In this document: one piece after another, positions 45,053 to 54,560 of the stretch | How the letters are laid out: each line of letters begins with the position of its first letter | Numbering within the stretch: position 1 is the stretch's first letter | Assembly: GCA_019119305.1 (NCBI GenBank) | Contig: DWXH01000031.1 | Location: 1 to 64,000, forward strand | Origin: Candidatus Alistipes merdigallinarum | GTDB taxonomy: Bacteria > Bacteroidota > Bacteroidia > Bacteroidales > Rikenellaceae | Direction: 5' to 3' | Length of the DNA: 64,000 bases | The notes under the pieces: model-generated | Database searches by the model: none | What the model was told of the DNA's origin: nothing | Seen by the model: only the letters and a program-made list of their open reading frames with translations | Made by a program: the position numbers and the translations under genes

Positions 45053-47113
45053 CTATTTATCATTTAATCTATTTTCGAACTCTTCCCGATAATAATAATC
45101 CAACTGCTCCTGCGAACGGAATGGCGGTCTTCCATCATCGTACAACCTGTTAGCCCCCGTTCCGTCGACAATCCGCGCCGCCTGATTATCCTCCAAACCA
45201 TATTCGACAATCCGTTTCAACTCCGCCTGAATTTTCGGATCATATACCGGCGCATAAACTTCGATCCGACTGTCCAAATTACGCGGCATCCAGTCTGCCG
45301 AACCGATATAATATCGCTCATCCCCACCGTTACAGAAGATCAAAATCCGCGCATGCTCCAGATACCGGTCGATAATCCCTCTGATCTCTATCCGATCGCT
45401 CAACACGCCCTGCCCCGAAACCAAAGAACAATTTCCCCGCACAAGCAACCGGACATCGACTCCGGCTGCCGACGCATCATATAACCGCTGGACCATTTTC
45501 GGATCGGTAATATGGTTTACTTTACACATAATATATGCCATCTTTCCCCGTATCGCATTTTCGATCTCCTTATCGATAAGGGAAAAGAGCTTCGTTCGCA
45601 TCTGCTGCGGCGAAACGATCAGATGTTCGAACGTTATCGTTTTATAGGGCTGTCGGATGAATTCAAACACCTGATCGACCTCACGTACGATATTCTTATC
45701 TGCTGTCATCAGGGTTATGTCCGTATAGGAACGGGCATTCCCCTCGTGAAAATTACCCGTACTGATACAGGCCACATCCCCTTTCGAAGACCCGATGTGT
45801 GTGAGTTTACAATGGACCTTCAACCCTTCAATCCCAAAAAAGACCTGAATCCCCGCATCCTGCATCTTTTTCGACCAATTGATGTTGGAGGTTTCATCGA
45901 AACGGGCCAACAATTCAACCATTACCGTAACCCGTTTGCCGTGTTTTGCGGCACAGATCAGCGCTTTGACCACTTTCGAATTTTTCGCCAGACGATAAAC
46001 CGTCGTCTTGATGCTGTGGACATCCCGACTCAAAGCTGCCTCCCTGAGAATTTTGATATAATTCGAAAAGCTGTGGTATGGATAGTGCAAAAAGAAGTCG
46101 TGCCGACGAATCAAATCGAGCGAACTGTTCAATGTATTCAACGCCGGAACCGGAACGGGATCCCGATCCGCAAATTTCAGGTCACGCCGGCCGCAATCAG
46201 GGAACGACATCAAATCCTTCATGTTGTGATAACGCGAACCGCCTACACACGCATCGTATCGGTCGATCATAAACCTCAACTTCAAATAACGCAACATCTC
46301 CTCGGGCATATTCCGGTCGTACACCAACCGGATCGGTTCCCCCTTACGGCGCCTGCGGACTCCCCGCGCCACCTTTTCGACCAATGCTTCGTCGATGTCG
46401 CCATCGAGTTCGAGTTCGGCATCACGGGTAAACTTCAAGGTGTACGCCTCGAACGACTCATAACCCAACCCGGCAAATATGAACGGAAGACAAAACCGTA
46501 CCACATCATCCAAAAAAATGATCGAAATCTCATCATTTTCGGACGGCAGGACAATGAATCGGTCGAACTCTTTGGTCGGCAGTTCGATCAGCGCCAAATC
46601 CCGTACCGAACGCCCCGCAACCGCATCGTACCGTGCCATTTTAACACACAGGTAGATACTCGAATCAGTCAGCTCATTCAACTGCGATCCCTGAGTCATT
46701 ATCAACGGATAGGTCGCACTGTTCAAATCGTTCTGATAAACCATCCGGATATATTGCTGCTGCTTAGATGTTAATTGGCTCTCATCGATGATATGGATAT
46801 GTTCCTCTTTCAAACGCTCTTTCAACCGATCGAATGTTTCATCGAACTCTTCGGAATAAAGACGGGTCAATTCGGTGATTTCGCGCAACTCTTTCGCAGC
46901 GGAAACAGGGCTTTGTGAAGCGCTATGGTATTCCGCCATCCTTTTCATCGTCGAAACCCGAACCCGAAAAAATTCATCCAGATTGTTCGAATAGATTCCC
47001 AGAAATTTCAACCGTTCCAACAACGGGACATTTTCCCGCTGCGCCTCCTGCAAAATGCGATGGTTGAAGTACATCCAACTCAAATCCCGATCCAGCAACT
47101 TTCCCGTTTCCAT
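45053..47113 (-). CDS. ppk1: polyphosphate kinase 1
   Basis: A 686-residue enzyme that makes polyphosphate from ATP. The N-terminal domain begins LLDRDLSWMYFNHRILQEA. The catalytic histidine lies in LKVHCKLTHIG, with SIKTTVYRLAKNSKVVKALICAAKHGKRVTVMVELLARFDE before it. The second phospholipase D-like half shows DVRLLVRGNCSL and YIGSADWMPRNLDSRIEVYAPV. The frame is open upstream, but METGKLLDRDLSW (47113) is the family start. It is the first gene of the ppk-ppx pair. Confidence 0.95.
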   Translation of the reverse strand: METGKLLDRDLSWMYFNHRILQEAQRENVPLLERLKFLGIYSNNLDEFFRVRVSTMKRMAEYHSASQSPVSAAKELREITELTRLYSEEFDETFDRLKERLKEEHIHIIDESQLTSKQQQYIRMVYQNDLNSATYPLIMTQGSQLNELTDSSIYLCVKMARYDAVAGRSVRDLALIELPTKEFDRFIVLPSENDEISIIFLDDVVRFCLPFIFAGLGYESFEAYTLKFTRDAELELDGDIDEALVEKVARGVRRRRKGEPIRLVYDRNMPEEMLRYLKLRFMIDRYDACVGGSRYHNMKDLMSFPDCGRRDLKFADRDPVPVPALNTLNSSLDLIRRHDFFLHYPYHSFSNYIKILREAALSRDVHSIKTTVYRLAKNSKVVKALICAAKHGKRVTVMVELLARFDETSNINWSKKMQDAGIQVFFGIEGLKVHCKLTHIGSSKGDVACISTGNFHEGNARSYTDITLMTADKNIVREVDQVFEFIRQPYKTITFEHLIVSPQQMRTKLFSLIDKEIENAIRGKMAYIMCKVNHITDPKMVQRLYDASAAGVDVRLLVRGNCSLVSGQGVLSDRIEIRGIIDRYLEHARILIFCNGGDERYYIGSADWMPRNLDSRIEVYAPVYDPKIQAELKRIVEYGLEDNQAARIVDGTGANRLYDDGRPPFRSQEQLDYYYREEFENRLNDK

Positions 47114-47321
47114 AAATTGACCTTCTTGGTTCGCTTTATTTTTGCTAAGATACGTTTTTCCTTGCAAAAATAAAGCACTTCATCGCTTTTTAACAAAAAC
47201 TTATTTCACACCGATCGGAGAAGCATCAGGCACAAACTTTTTGGGACGGTTCAGCCAATAAGTATAAAGTCGTATTTTACGTTCTATGTGGGTGTTGCGC
47301 CTTCCAAATCCGGATTTTTTA

Positions 47322-47352
47322 TTGTCGGTTTATGAAAATTGCCCTACTTTTG
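47322..47352 (+). promoter_or_regulatory. promoter of the cysteate synthase gene
   Basis: TTG (47322-47324), 20 bases, then TACTTTTG (47345-47352): a full Bacteroidetes match, with a leader of about 45 bases. Confidence 0.6.
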
Positions 47353-47402
47353 TGTACCCGGAAACGCCCGAATCGGAAGCATCCGGTTAGCTTATTCACT
47401 AC

Positions 47403-48698
47403 ATGAAAACGATAAACGCTACCAAGTACAAACTCAAAAATGTCGACACCGAACGCATCTTCGACGACGAAGGCTGGATGCTCGACGACACACAATCCTC
47501 CCGCCCGTCGTTGATCCGGGCCGTATACGAATCGAAACAGATCCACCCCCACGAAGAAGAGATGGGTATCTACCGTTTCGCCGAATGGCTCCCCGTCAAC
47601 AAGGTCCTCGAGGGTTCCTGCGCTCCGGTTACCTACAAAAGCAAGGCTTTGGCCCAAGAGCTGGGACTCAAGAATCTGTACATTACGTTCAACGGATACT
47701 TTCCGGAGATCGGCGCCCGCATGTCGACCTGCTCGTTCAAAGAGACCGAAGCCTATTCGGTCTGCGCCCGACTCAACGGAAGCCATAAAGGTAAAGTTCT
47801 GGTAGTCGCTTCGGCAGGGAATACCGCCCGAGCTTTTGCCAAAGTCTGCTCGGACAACCACATTCCGCTGCTGCTGAGCGTTCCCGAAGACAATATCGAT
47901 GCACTCTGGTTCGAAAAACCGCTGAACGACTGCGTCAAACTGATCGTTTCGGAAAAGGGGAGCGATTACTTCGATGCAATCCACCTGAGCAATTTAGCCT
48001 TGAAATCGGATAAATTCTTCGCAGAGGGCGGAGCCAAGAACATCGCCCGCCGCGACGGTATGGCTACGACAGTACTTTCGGCAGTCACCCACATCGGCCG
48101 GATTCCCGACTACTATTTTCAGGCGGTCGGCAGCGGCACGGGAGCAATCGCCGCATGGGAAGCCAACCTCCGGCTGATCGAAGACGGCCGGTTCGGCAAC
48201 CACAAAATGAAACTGATGGTTTCGCAAAACATACCGTTCGTCCCGATGTATCATGCATGGAAAGCCCACTCCCGGGAGATGCTTCCTTACGATGACAGCC
48301 AGGCCCGGATCGATGCCGAATCGATAGATGCCAAAGTGCTGTCGAACCGGAAACCGCCTTACGGTATTAAAGGAGGTTTGTTCGATGCCCTCACCGATAC
48401 GGGCGGCGACATTCTGGTGGCTACGAACGAAGAGGCCCGGGCTGCTAAGAAACTTTTTGCCGAAACCGAAGGCATCGACATATATTCGGCTCCGGCCGTA
48501 GCATTGGCCACGCTGATCCAATGCGTCCGCTCCGGTGCGATCGATCCCGAAAAGATCATCATGCTGAATGTTACCGGCGGTGGCGAGAAACGTTTCATGA
48601 CAGGTAAAAAGTTACACTACCTGAAACCGTCCCTGGTATTCCACATCGATCCGGATGCAGACGAAGTGGTAGAGAAAGTCAACGAACTTTTTGCCTAA
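47403..48698 (+). CDS. cysteate synthase-like PLP enzyme
   Basis: A 431-residue fold-type II PLP enzyme related to threonine synthase. The PLP lysine is in MSTCSFKETEAY, the phosphate loop is AVGSGTGAIAAW, and VVASAGNTARAF binds the cofactor. The pattern WLPVNKVLEGSCAPVTYKSKALA matches my memory of cysteate synthases, which convert O-phosphoserine and sulfite to L-cysteate. In Bacteroidetes such as Alistipes and Odoribacter, cysteate is the first precursor of sulfonolipids (capnoids). The partner acyltransferase and reductase are not adjacent. It could instead be a threonine synthase, but it lacks the usual threonine synthase opening and no thr genes are nearby. Confidence 0.75.
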   Translation: MKTINATKYKLKNVDTERIFDDEGWMLDDTQSSRPSLIRAVYESKQIHPHEEEMGIYRFAEWLPVNKVLEGSCAPVTYKSKALAQELGLKNLYITFNGYFPEIGARMSTCSFKETEAYSVCARLNGSHKGKVLVVASAGNTARAFAKVCSDNHIPLLLSVPEDNIDALWFEKPLNDCVKLIVSEKGSDYFDAIHLSNLALKSDKFFAEGGAKNIARRDGMATTVLSAVTHIGRIPDYYFQAVGSGTGAIAAWEANLRLIEDGRFGNHKMKLMVSQNIPFVPMYHAWKAHSREMLPYDDSQARIDAESIDAKVLSNRKPPYGIKGGLFDALTDTGGDILVATNEEARAAKKLFAETEGIDIYSAPAVALATLIQCVRSGAIDPEKIIMLNVTGGGEKRFMTGKKLHYLKPSLVFHIDPDADEVVEKVNELFA

Positions 48699-48746
48699 AA
48701 CAAAACCGTATTCAACGACAAGTCATCGGAAATTTTATAAGTTTAG

Positions 48747-48787
48747 AAATGACGGGAGTTTTTGAGTGAAAAACTCCCGTCATTTTT
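48747..48787 (+). terminator. terminator of the cysteate synthase gene
   Basis: AAATGACGGGAGTTTTT pairs with AAAAACTCCCGTCATTT around a GAGTG loop, followed by more T residues. Confidence 0.9.
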
Positions 48788-48916
48788 TATGAATACAGAC
48801 AACGAAGCGCGAACCTCTTTCCCAAATGCCAAACCGGGTGACCGAGTCCAAGCCCACAACGAGACCAAATCCCATACGTTCTATACGACTCCAATATAAA
48901 AAAACTCCGGCAAACA

Positions 48917-48947
48917 CAGCGGCGTGTAGTTAGCCTACACGCCGCTG
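48917..48947 (-). terminator. hairpin terminator of the GH127-like gene
   Basis: CAGCGGCGTGTAG and CTACACGCCGCTG form a perfect 13-bp stem. On the minus strand it follows the gene end by 27 bases and is followed further on by GTTTTTTT. Confidence 0.75.
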
Positions 48948-48974
48948 CAATAAACCTCTAAAATCTTCTCAACA

Positions 48975-50972
48975 CTATTTTTTATAGATATCGGGAACCT
49001 CGGGACGGCCCACACCGACCGTAACATTGACCCGCCAATCCAAATTGTTCGTATACAGGTGGCGGTAATCGAACGGCTGTTGCGTCCATACGCGGAAAAT
49101 GTTCCCTTCTTTCCAGGAGTTTCCGGCTGACACATAATCACACATCCGCATCAGGTGTTTTCCACCCGCCTCATCCTTGCACGGGACATCGAACGTCATC
49201 CAAATTTCAGGCACATCCGTCTGCTCTACCAACTGTACGTCGATATAGCCCTCTTCGTCACCCATAAACTCATAACGGTACATCGGGGGTTCGGTCACTC
49301 CGTCACGGCGCGGGATCAGACGCGAATCGAACGCCAATACGATCGGTCCACGAACAATAGCGGCATCCCCTACTCCCGAAGGAGCCTCTACGACACGAGC
49401 CCGCATATCGAGCTCTACGTCGATCTTATCCCCTGTACTCCATTGACGTTCGATCGACGCGTATGTTCCGGGAATCAGATAGCCATCATACGGTTCCCCG
49501 TTAATCTTCACCTTCGTCTCTTTGCTCCACTCCGGAATACGCAACGAAACTGCAAACTTTTCGCTCTCGGGCAATGTCAACGTCGTGCTGACTGCTCCTT
49601 GCACAGGATACTCGGTCTCCATCGCCACGTCGAGCGTCTGACCTTGGGGCGTCGTAACCGAACTGTTCATCTTTCCATACAGATTTAGCGTCACCCCCGA
49701 CGGCGAGGTCATCACGGCCCACGACGGAGTGATCATCAGCCCTCTCGGTCCGTTGGCCACGCAACAGCTCATCACCACATCCGGAAATTGCTGGTGGCTG
49801 TGGACCCGCTCACCCATCAGACTGGAGTAGTAGGACCACCACTCCCCTTTCGGAGCCATTGCAGCGAGCAGGGCATTATAAAGACTCGTTTCAAGTTGAT
49901 CGGCATAACGGCTGTCGCCCGTAAGGCGGAGCATCTGATAGAGGAATTTCATCCACGTCGCTGTTACACAGGTCTCCATTCCCTGATACATCGGTTCGGT
50001 CTGACGCATCTTACCGTGACACCAAATCTCCATCATCGAGGCCGACCCCACGATCATAATCTCATCGCGAATAATCGTATTGATCAGTTTGTGGCACGCC
50101 TCGAAATAGAGCGGATTCCCCGTAATGCGATACATCTCACACAATCCCTCGAAACAGGACATCATCTCATAGGCTTTCGGAGCCCCGCTCATTTTCCACA
50201 ACGGAGTTCCCGAAAGGGCCTCCTGCACCAAACGGATTCCGGTCGGAGTCAACTTATTGGGCATATCCCACGATTTAATGATGTGTTCGGCAAACTCCAG
50301 ATAGCGCGGATTACCGGTTTTCTGGTACAACAGAGCGATCGGCTCGAGTACCGAAGAGGAGGCCAAGCCTTTCCATCCGATCCATCCCGTCGCTGCAATG
50401 TTCACCCCGCTTCCGGGACCTGCCTCATCGATCAGGTTATCGGCCACCTTGCAAGCCGCCTCAAGGATCGAAGCATCCTGCGTCTGGTCGTAATAGGCTA
50501 ACAGTCCGAGCATCACATATTTTCTTCCCCAAATGTCCCACTCGCCGAGATGATTCTCCGTAAGATAGGTTCCGATATATCCGGTCGAATCCTGCGTTGC
50601 TATCAGCTCCTGCACGGCCCGATCGACTACTGCCCGATTCTCTTCCGTTGGGGCATAGGCATATCCCTGCATGGCCGCCGTATACCATTTTCCCCAGAAC
50701 TCGGAACGGAATCCCCAATTTCCGTCGGGTTTATCCCGGAACGGTTGGATAATCCGTTCGATATCTTGCGCCATCAACCGATTTTCGATACACAAGTCTA
50801 TCTTTTTGCCCAAATATCCTCCGAAATGGGTCGCACCGTACGGGGCTGGAGTCAATTTATTTTCGACCAGTACAGGCAACAGGGCTTTCTCTTTTTTCCC
50901 CGAAGAGCTTGCTTGAACCTGCATCCCCATCAGGCAGGCAACAGCCATACAGAAAACAAGTTTTTTCATCAT
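48975..50972 (-). CDS. GH127-like (DUF1680) exported glycosidase
   Basis: A 665-residue protein with a signal peptide (MMKKLVFCMAVACLMGMQVQA). The (alpha/alpha)6 barrel includes FRSEFWGKWYTAAMQGYAYAP and QDSTGYIGTY. GMETCVTATW (Cys near 335) and SCCVANGPRG (Cys pair near 402) correspond to the zinc-binding and nucleophilic cysteines of the beta-L-arabinofuranosidase family GH127 and relatives. C-terminal beta domains follow (VSLRIPEWSKETKVKINGEPYDGYL). The likely role is periplasmic release of a beta-L-arabinose or related residue. Related families (GH137, GH142, GH146) cannot be excluded. A single-gene unit. Confidence 0.82.
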   Translation of the reverse strand: MMKKLVFCMAVACLMGMQVQASSSGKKEKALLPVLVENKLTPAPYGATHFGGYLGKKIDLCIENRLMAQDIERIIQPFRDKPDGNWGFRSEFWGKWYTAAMQGYAYAPTEENRAVVDRAVQELIATQDSTGYIGTYLTENHLGEWDIWGRKYVMLGLLAYYDQTQDASILEAACKVADNLIDEAGPGSGVNIAATGWIGWKGLASSSVLEPIALLYQKTGNPRYLEFAEHIIKSWDMPNKLTPTGIRLVQEALSGTPLWKMSGAPKAYEMMSCFEGLCEMYRITGNPLYFEACHKLINTIIRDEIMIVGSASMMEIWCHGKMRQTEPMYQGMETCVTATWMKFLYQMLRLTGDSRYADQLETSLYNALLAAMAPKGEWWSYYSSLMGERVHSHQQFPDVVMSCCVANGPRGLMITPSWAVMTSPSGVTLNLYGKMNSSVTTPQGQTLDVAMETEYPVQGAVSTTLTLPESEKFAVSLRIPEWSKETKVKINGEPYDGYLIPGTYASIERQWSTGDKIDVELDMRARVVEAPSGVGDAAIVRGPIVLAFDSRLIPRRDGVTEPPMYRYEFMGDEEGYIDVQLVEQTDVPEIWMTFDVPCKDEAGGKHLMRMCDYVSAGNSWKEGNIFRVWTQQPFDYRHLYTNNLDWRVNVTVGVGRPEVPDIYKK

Positions 50973-51102
50973 AAAATATAAAAGGTTAAGTAGTTAATTT
51001 TTTCAAAACAGCACAAACCGGGACGACACCTTCCACCAGACATAAATTTTTATCACATCCTTTTTCCCACAACACCCCATACGTATCGGATATTCGATTA
51101 TT

Positions 51103-51819
51103 CTACGGCTTTTTGGGTCCTTTCCGATCCTTTTTGGCCGGAGGTTCCGGCTTCTTCTCTTTTTTAGGTTTAGGAGGTTGCGCCTTAAAAATCTCGCCTG
51201 TATTTTTACGCGGCTCTTGTCGCCAGCTATTTTTGCTCCTGTTCTCCTTTTCGATCAACAAAGGCGGCTGCTGATGCGGTGGCCGTACCTCTGCCGGTCC
51301 CGCCGGATGGGGTTTCGGGGCTTGAGGACGGAAATAGGACCATTGATGTTTATAAACCGGAGGTTTCGGAGCTCCGGGATGACGTTTCATGTAATCGCCG
51401 CTCCAGAAACGATGGTAATCCCTAAAACGATCCAACATCATCCGAAAAGCCGCTGATGAGGGACCTATTCCGAAATGAACCGACACCTCGATCCAATCTT
51501 TTTTCCGGCTGTTCTTGTAATAAGCCATAATCCGTTTCAAGGGGGCGTTTGTCCGTCTGGCCAACTCCATACCCATCAGCAGATCACTCGGAGAGTAGCC
51601 CTTACGGAGATAGAACCGTATATCGTTCGCCGGGAGTCCGAAATCGCGGGATATCTCCAACACGAAACGATCCACCTCCGTCGAAACATAATTATTGATC
51701 GCACACCCTAAACTATAAAGATCCCCACTACCGCTCTGATAGTAGATACCTAAAGTCTGTGCCTGCAGCGATTGGGAAAACAATGCCGCAACAATCCACA
51801 AAAACAGATACTTTTTCAT
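51103..51819 (-). CDS. exported protein of unknown function with Pro/Lys-rich tail
   Basis: A 238-residue protein with a signal peptide (MKKYLFLWIVAALFSQSLQAQ). A helical domain of about 120 residues follows. From about residue 145 to the end the protein is a low-complexity stretch of Pro, Lys, His and Arg (ending RKGPKKP), very basic. Such a tail could bind peptidoglycan, DNA or lipopolysaccharide, or span the periplasm. No family recognised. It stands between a GH127-like gene and a nucleoside hydrolase gene on the same strand. Confidence 0.65.
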   Translation of the reverse strand: MKKYLFLWIVAALFSQSLQAQTLGIYYQSGSGDLYSLGCAINNYVSTEVDRFVLEISRDFGLPANDIRFYLRKGYSPSDLLMGMELARRTNAPLKRIMAYYKNSRKKDWIEVSVHFGIGPSSAAFRMMLDRFRDYHRFWSGDYMKRHPGAPKPPVYKHQWSYFRPQAPKPHPAGPAEVRPPHQQPPLLIEKENRSKNSWRQEPRKNTGEIFKAQPPKPKKEKKPEPPAKKDRKGPKKP

Positions 51820-51887
51820 AACGAACGACTGGTTTTGATTTTCAAAACATCATCACAAGACTGCCCCCCAACTGAGCAAAAGAACAT

Positions 51888-52871
51888 CTATTGACCTGCC
51901 GGGCGATGCATCATCAGCTCCTCGATGGTTGCAGCCACCTGTTCTACCGGGACCTTCATGATCAACCGTGCATGTTTTCCATTTGGATCGGGTGTCCAAT
52001 GATCTATACTGTCCGCCGGGGTAACCGTCATCACGCCCCGTTCCACATCGAACCACGGCTCCGTACCACATACGGCCACCAAGACGGTCGACTGATCCCA
52101 ACTGCAACGTCCGTTCGGGTCATCCTGCGCCAAACTCATTTCAAAAGCCTCCTTGATCGGGCTCTTTCCCTCTGCCGCAGCAGTCCGTTTCCCTGTAATG
52201 ATCTTCTCTCCGATTTCGAAACCGCTGAACAGGATAGGTGTCGGCCAATGTTCGAAGACATATTGACTGGCCGGTGCATCCATCATCACGTTAAACTCTT
52301 TTCCTTCGGGGAAATATCCACCCATCGAAACCAGTTTTTTCACTTTAGAGTCAACCAATTCCTGTCCGGAAAGAGGAGAGATTTCATCCGCTTCGGAAAG
52401 CAACAGATTTTTCAGATTGGTAAAAAATCCTACGGTAACGACCACAACACTCGTATCGGGCTGTCCGCTCAATACCTTCCGGTAAACCTTTACCGCATCT
52501 TCCGCCTCGGAGGCACTTTTCACCTGATGCGGATACCGGGCCGGAAGTTCCTCGGTCCATTTCAATCCCTGGTGCCATGTATCCTGCGATACGCCCGCAC
52601 CCTTGACTACACCCAGCGGAATGTCGGGACGTCCGAAATAGGTATTGATCACATCGATACACGGGACGGTGGTCTCCAATTTATTCGACGACACGGTTGC
52701 AAGAATATTCACTTGTCCCGAATCGGCCAAAGCGTGAAGTACAGCCAATGCTCCCACATCGTCGTAATCGGGAGCCATGTCGGTATCGAAAATCAACGAC
52801 ACCGCTTCATTTTTTTGTTGTGCACAGGCAAATCCCAAACATGCCAACAGAACAATCGCCCACGTTTTCAT
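51888..52871 (-). CDS. inosine/uridine-preferring nucleoside hydrolase, exported
   Basis: A 327-residue enzyme of the IunH superfamily, which cleaves the N-glycosidic bond of nucleosides. The calcium-binding Asp cluster appears as LIFDTDMAPDYDDVGAL, and VVVVTVGFFTNLKNLL and DAPASQYVFEHW are family segments. An N-terminal signal MKTWAIVLLACLGFACAQQ suggests a lipoprotein, so it probably works in the periplasm on scavenged nucleosides. The hydrophobic -3 residue of a classical lipobox is absent. It is transcribed as a single gene or with the preceding unknown gene. Confidence 0.88.
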   Translation of the reverse strand: MKTWAIVLLACLGFACAQQKNEAVSLIFDTDMAPDYDDVGALAVLHALADSGQVNILATVSSNKLETTVPCIDVINTYFGRPDIPLGVVKGAGVSQDTWHQGLKWTEELPARYPHQVKSASEAEDAVKVYRKVLSGQPDTSVVVVTVGFFTNLKNLLLSEADEISPLSGQELVDSKVKKLVSMGGYFPEGKEFNVMMDAPASQYVFEHWPTPILFSGFEIGEKIITGKRTAAAEGKSPIKEAFEMSLAQDDPNGRCSWDQSTVLVAVCGTEPWFDVERGVMTVTPADSIDHWTPDPNGKHARLIMKVPVEQVAATIEELMMHRPAGQ

Positions 52872-53040
52872 ATATCAGTCGATTTTAATAACACATATAT
52901 AAACAAAAGTAACCAATCGTCCCCAGAAATACAAATTTCCATCCTTTTTTTAGAATGCTTGGTTTTTCGGCAACAAATCCTTAACTTGCACAAGAATAAA
53001 AACTTTTTTCATACGGAATTAACCTAATAATACAACCGAT

Positions 53041-54384
53041 ATGAGTTCAAAATCAAAAATTTCGCGCCGCGATTTCCTGAAATTTTCAGCCATCGGCGCA
53101 GCAGGAGCCTTGTTGGCTCCGTCAGGATTAACGGCAGCTACCACCCAAAGTTCGAAGAGCAAATCATCGGCCAATGACACGATCAACATCGGCTTCATCG
53201 GTCTCGGGCAACAGGCCATGCACCTGCTCAACGGCTTCATCACCATCGACGGTGTACGGGTCGTTGCAGGATGCGACGTATACGATATCAAACGGGCCCG
53301 TTTCGAAAAACGTGTCAAAGATTACTACACCAATAAAGGTGAGAAAAAATGCACGGTAGACCTGTATGAAGATTATCAGGATGTTTTGGCTCGTCCCGAC
53401 ATCGATGCGGTAGTGATCGCTACCCCCGACCACCAGCACGCCCTGATCGCCATCGCCGCCTGCAAGGCCGGTAAAGACGTATACCTCGAAAAACCGTTGA
53501 CACTGACCATATACGAGGGTCAACAGCTGCGCAAAGCCGTTCGGAAATACAACCGCATTCTCCAGGTCGGCAGCCAACAACGTTCCGACGCCGAATTCAT
53601 CCACGCCGCTAACCTGTGCCGCGAAGGCGAACTGGGCAAGATCAATCTGATCAAAGTACACGTAGGAGGTTCTCCTACTCCGTACACGCTGCCCAAACAG
53701 GAGGTGCCTGCCGGTTTGAATTGGGACAAATGGCTGGGTCCGCTGTCTGAAGAGTTCTACTACAATTCGGATCTGAACCCGATCATCACCCTCGAGCCGG
53801 AACAGAACGAACAGCTATGGGGAGCATGGCGCTGGTACAAAGGTATGGGCGGCGGACTCATGACCGACTGGGGTGCACACATGTTCGACATCGCTCAATG
53901 GGCTATGGGTAAAGACGGCAACGGCGGACCGGTTGAGATCATACCGGCCGGATACAGCTACTACGATCATCTGACCTACAAATACGACAACGGCACAACC
54001 GTTACGGAACAAGAGTTCGACGGAGCGAAACAGGGTGTGAAAATCTACGGGGATAATGGATGGATCCAGGTATGCCGCGGTGAGTTCATCGCTTCCGATC
54101 CGAAGTTCATGCCCGAAGCACAAAAAGAGGCTTCCGACATGCCTTACGAAACGAAAGTAGGCCACTACCAGACTTTCATCAACTCGATCCGTTCGCGTAT
54201 CGATCCGAACGTCCCGGTAGAGACTGGACACACCTCCTGCACGGTATGTAACTTGGGTAACATCGCCAACGAGTTGAAACGTCCCGTCGTATGGAATCCG
54301 ATCGTAGAGAAGTTCATGAACGATCCCGAAGCGACCGCTCTGCTCCACTACGAGTACCGTCCCGGATACTCGCTCGACGTTTAG
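53041..54384 (+). CDS. Gfo/Idh/MocA-family oxidoreductase with Tat signal
   Basis: A 447-residue NAD(P)-dependent oxidoreductase. The N-terminus carries a twin-arginine signal SRRDFLKFSAIGAAGALLAP, so the folded, cofactor-loaded protein is exported to the periplasm. The Rossmann motif is GFIGLGQQAMHLL, and DVYLEKPLTLT is the EKP motif of the family. The C-terminal domain has GGGLMTDWGAHMFDIAQWAMG. Exported members act on sugars, and some act as NAD-dependent glycosidases (GH109). The substrate is not known. It is a single gene ending at a strong terminator. Confidence 0.9.
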   Translation: MSSKSKISRRDFLKFSAIGAAGALLAPSGLTAATTQSSKSKSSANDTINIGFIGLGQQAMHLLNGFITIDGVRVVAGCDVYDIKRARFEKRVKDYYTNKGEKKCTVDLYEDYQDVLARPDIDAVVIATPDHQHALIAIAACKAGKDVYLEKPLTLTIYEGQQLRKAVRKYNRILQVGSQQRSDAEFIHAANLCREGELGKINLIKVHVGGSPTPYTLPKQEVPAGLNWDKWLGPLSEEFYYNSDLNPIITLEPEQNEQLWGAWRWYKGMGGGLMTDWGAHMFDIAQWAMGKDGNGGPVEIIPAGYSYYDHLTYKYDNGTTVTEQEFDGAKQGVKIYGDNGWIQVCRGEFIASDPKFMPEAQKEASDMPYETKVGHYQTFINSIRSRIDPNVPVETGHTSCTVCNLGNIANELKRPVVWNPIVEKFMNDPEATALLHYEYRPGYSLDV

Positions 54385-54438
54385 CCGAATCGACTGACTT
54401 TTCGGATCCCCGGAAAGTTTCTCGAGATAAAAACGATA

Positions 54439-54484
54439 ACAAAGAGAGAGGGAAGCTTAATCGCTTCCCTCTCTCTTTGTTTTA
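54439..54484. terminator. terminator between the oxidoreductase and M3 peptidase genes
   Basis: ACAAAGAGAGAGGGAAGC pairs perfectly with GCTTCCCTCTCTCTTTGT (18-bp stem), followed by TTTTAC. Convergent genes on both sides. Confidence 0.9.
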
Positions 54485-54560
54485 CATTCCGCTTTGTCCA
54501 CACCTACCCCCAAAACAAAACAGCAATCTCGCGCACAATCCTGTCCGCGATGATCTACCA

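Noticed and set aside
45512-46774. 420-codon open frame antisense to ppk1
   Set aside because: Same reason: shadow of a well-supported gene.
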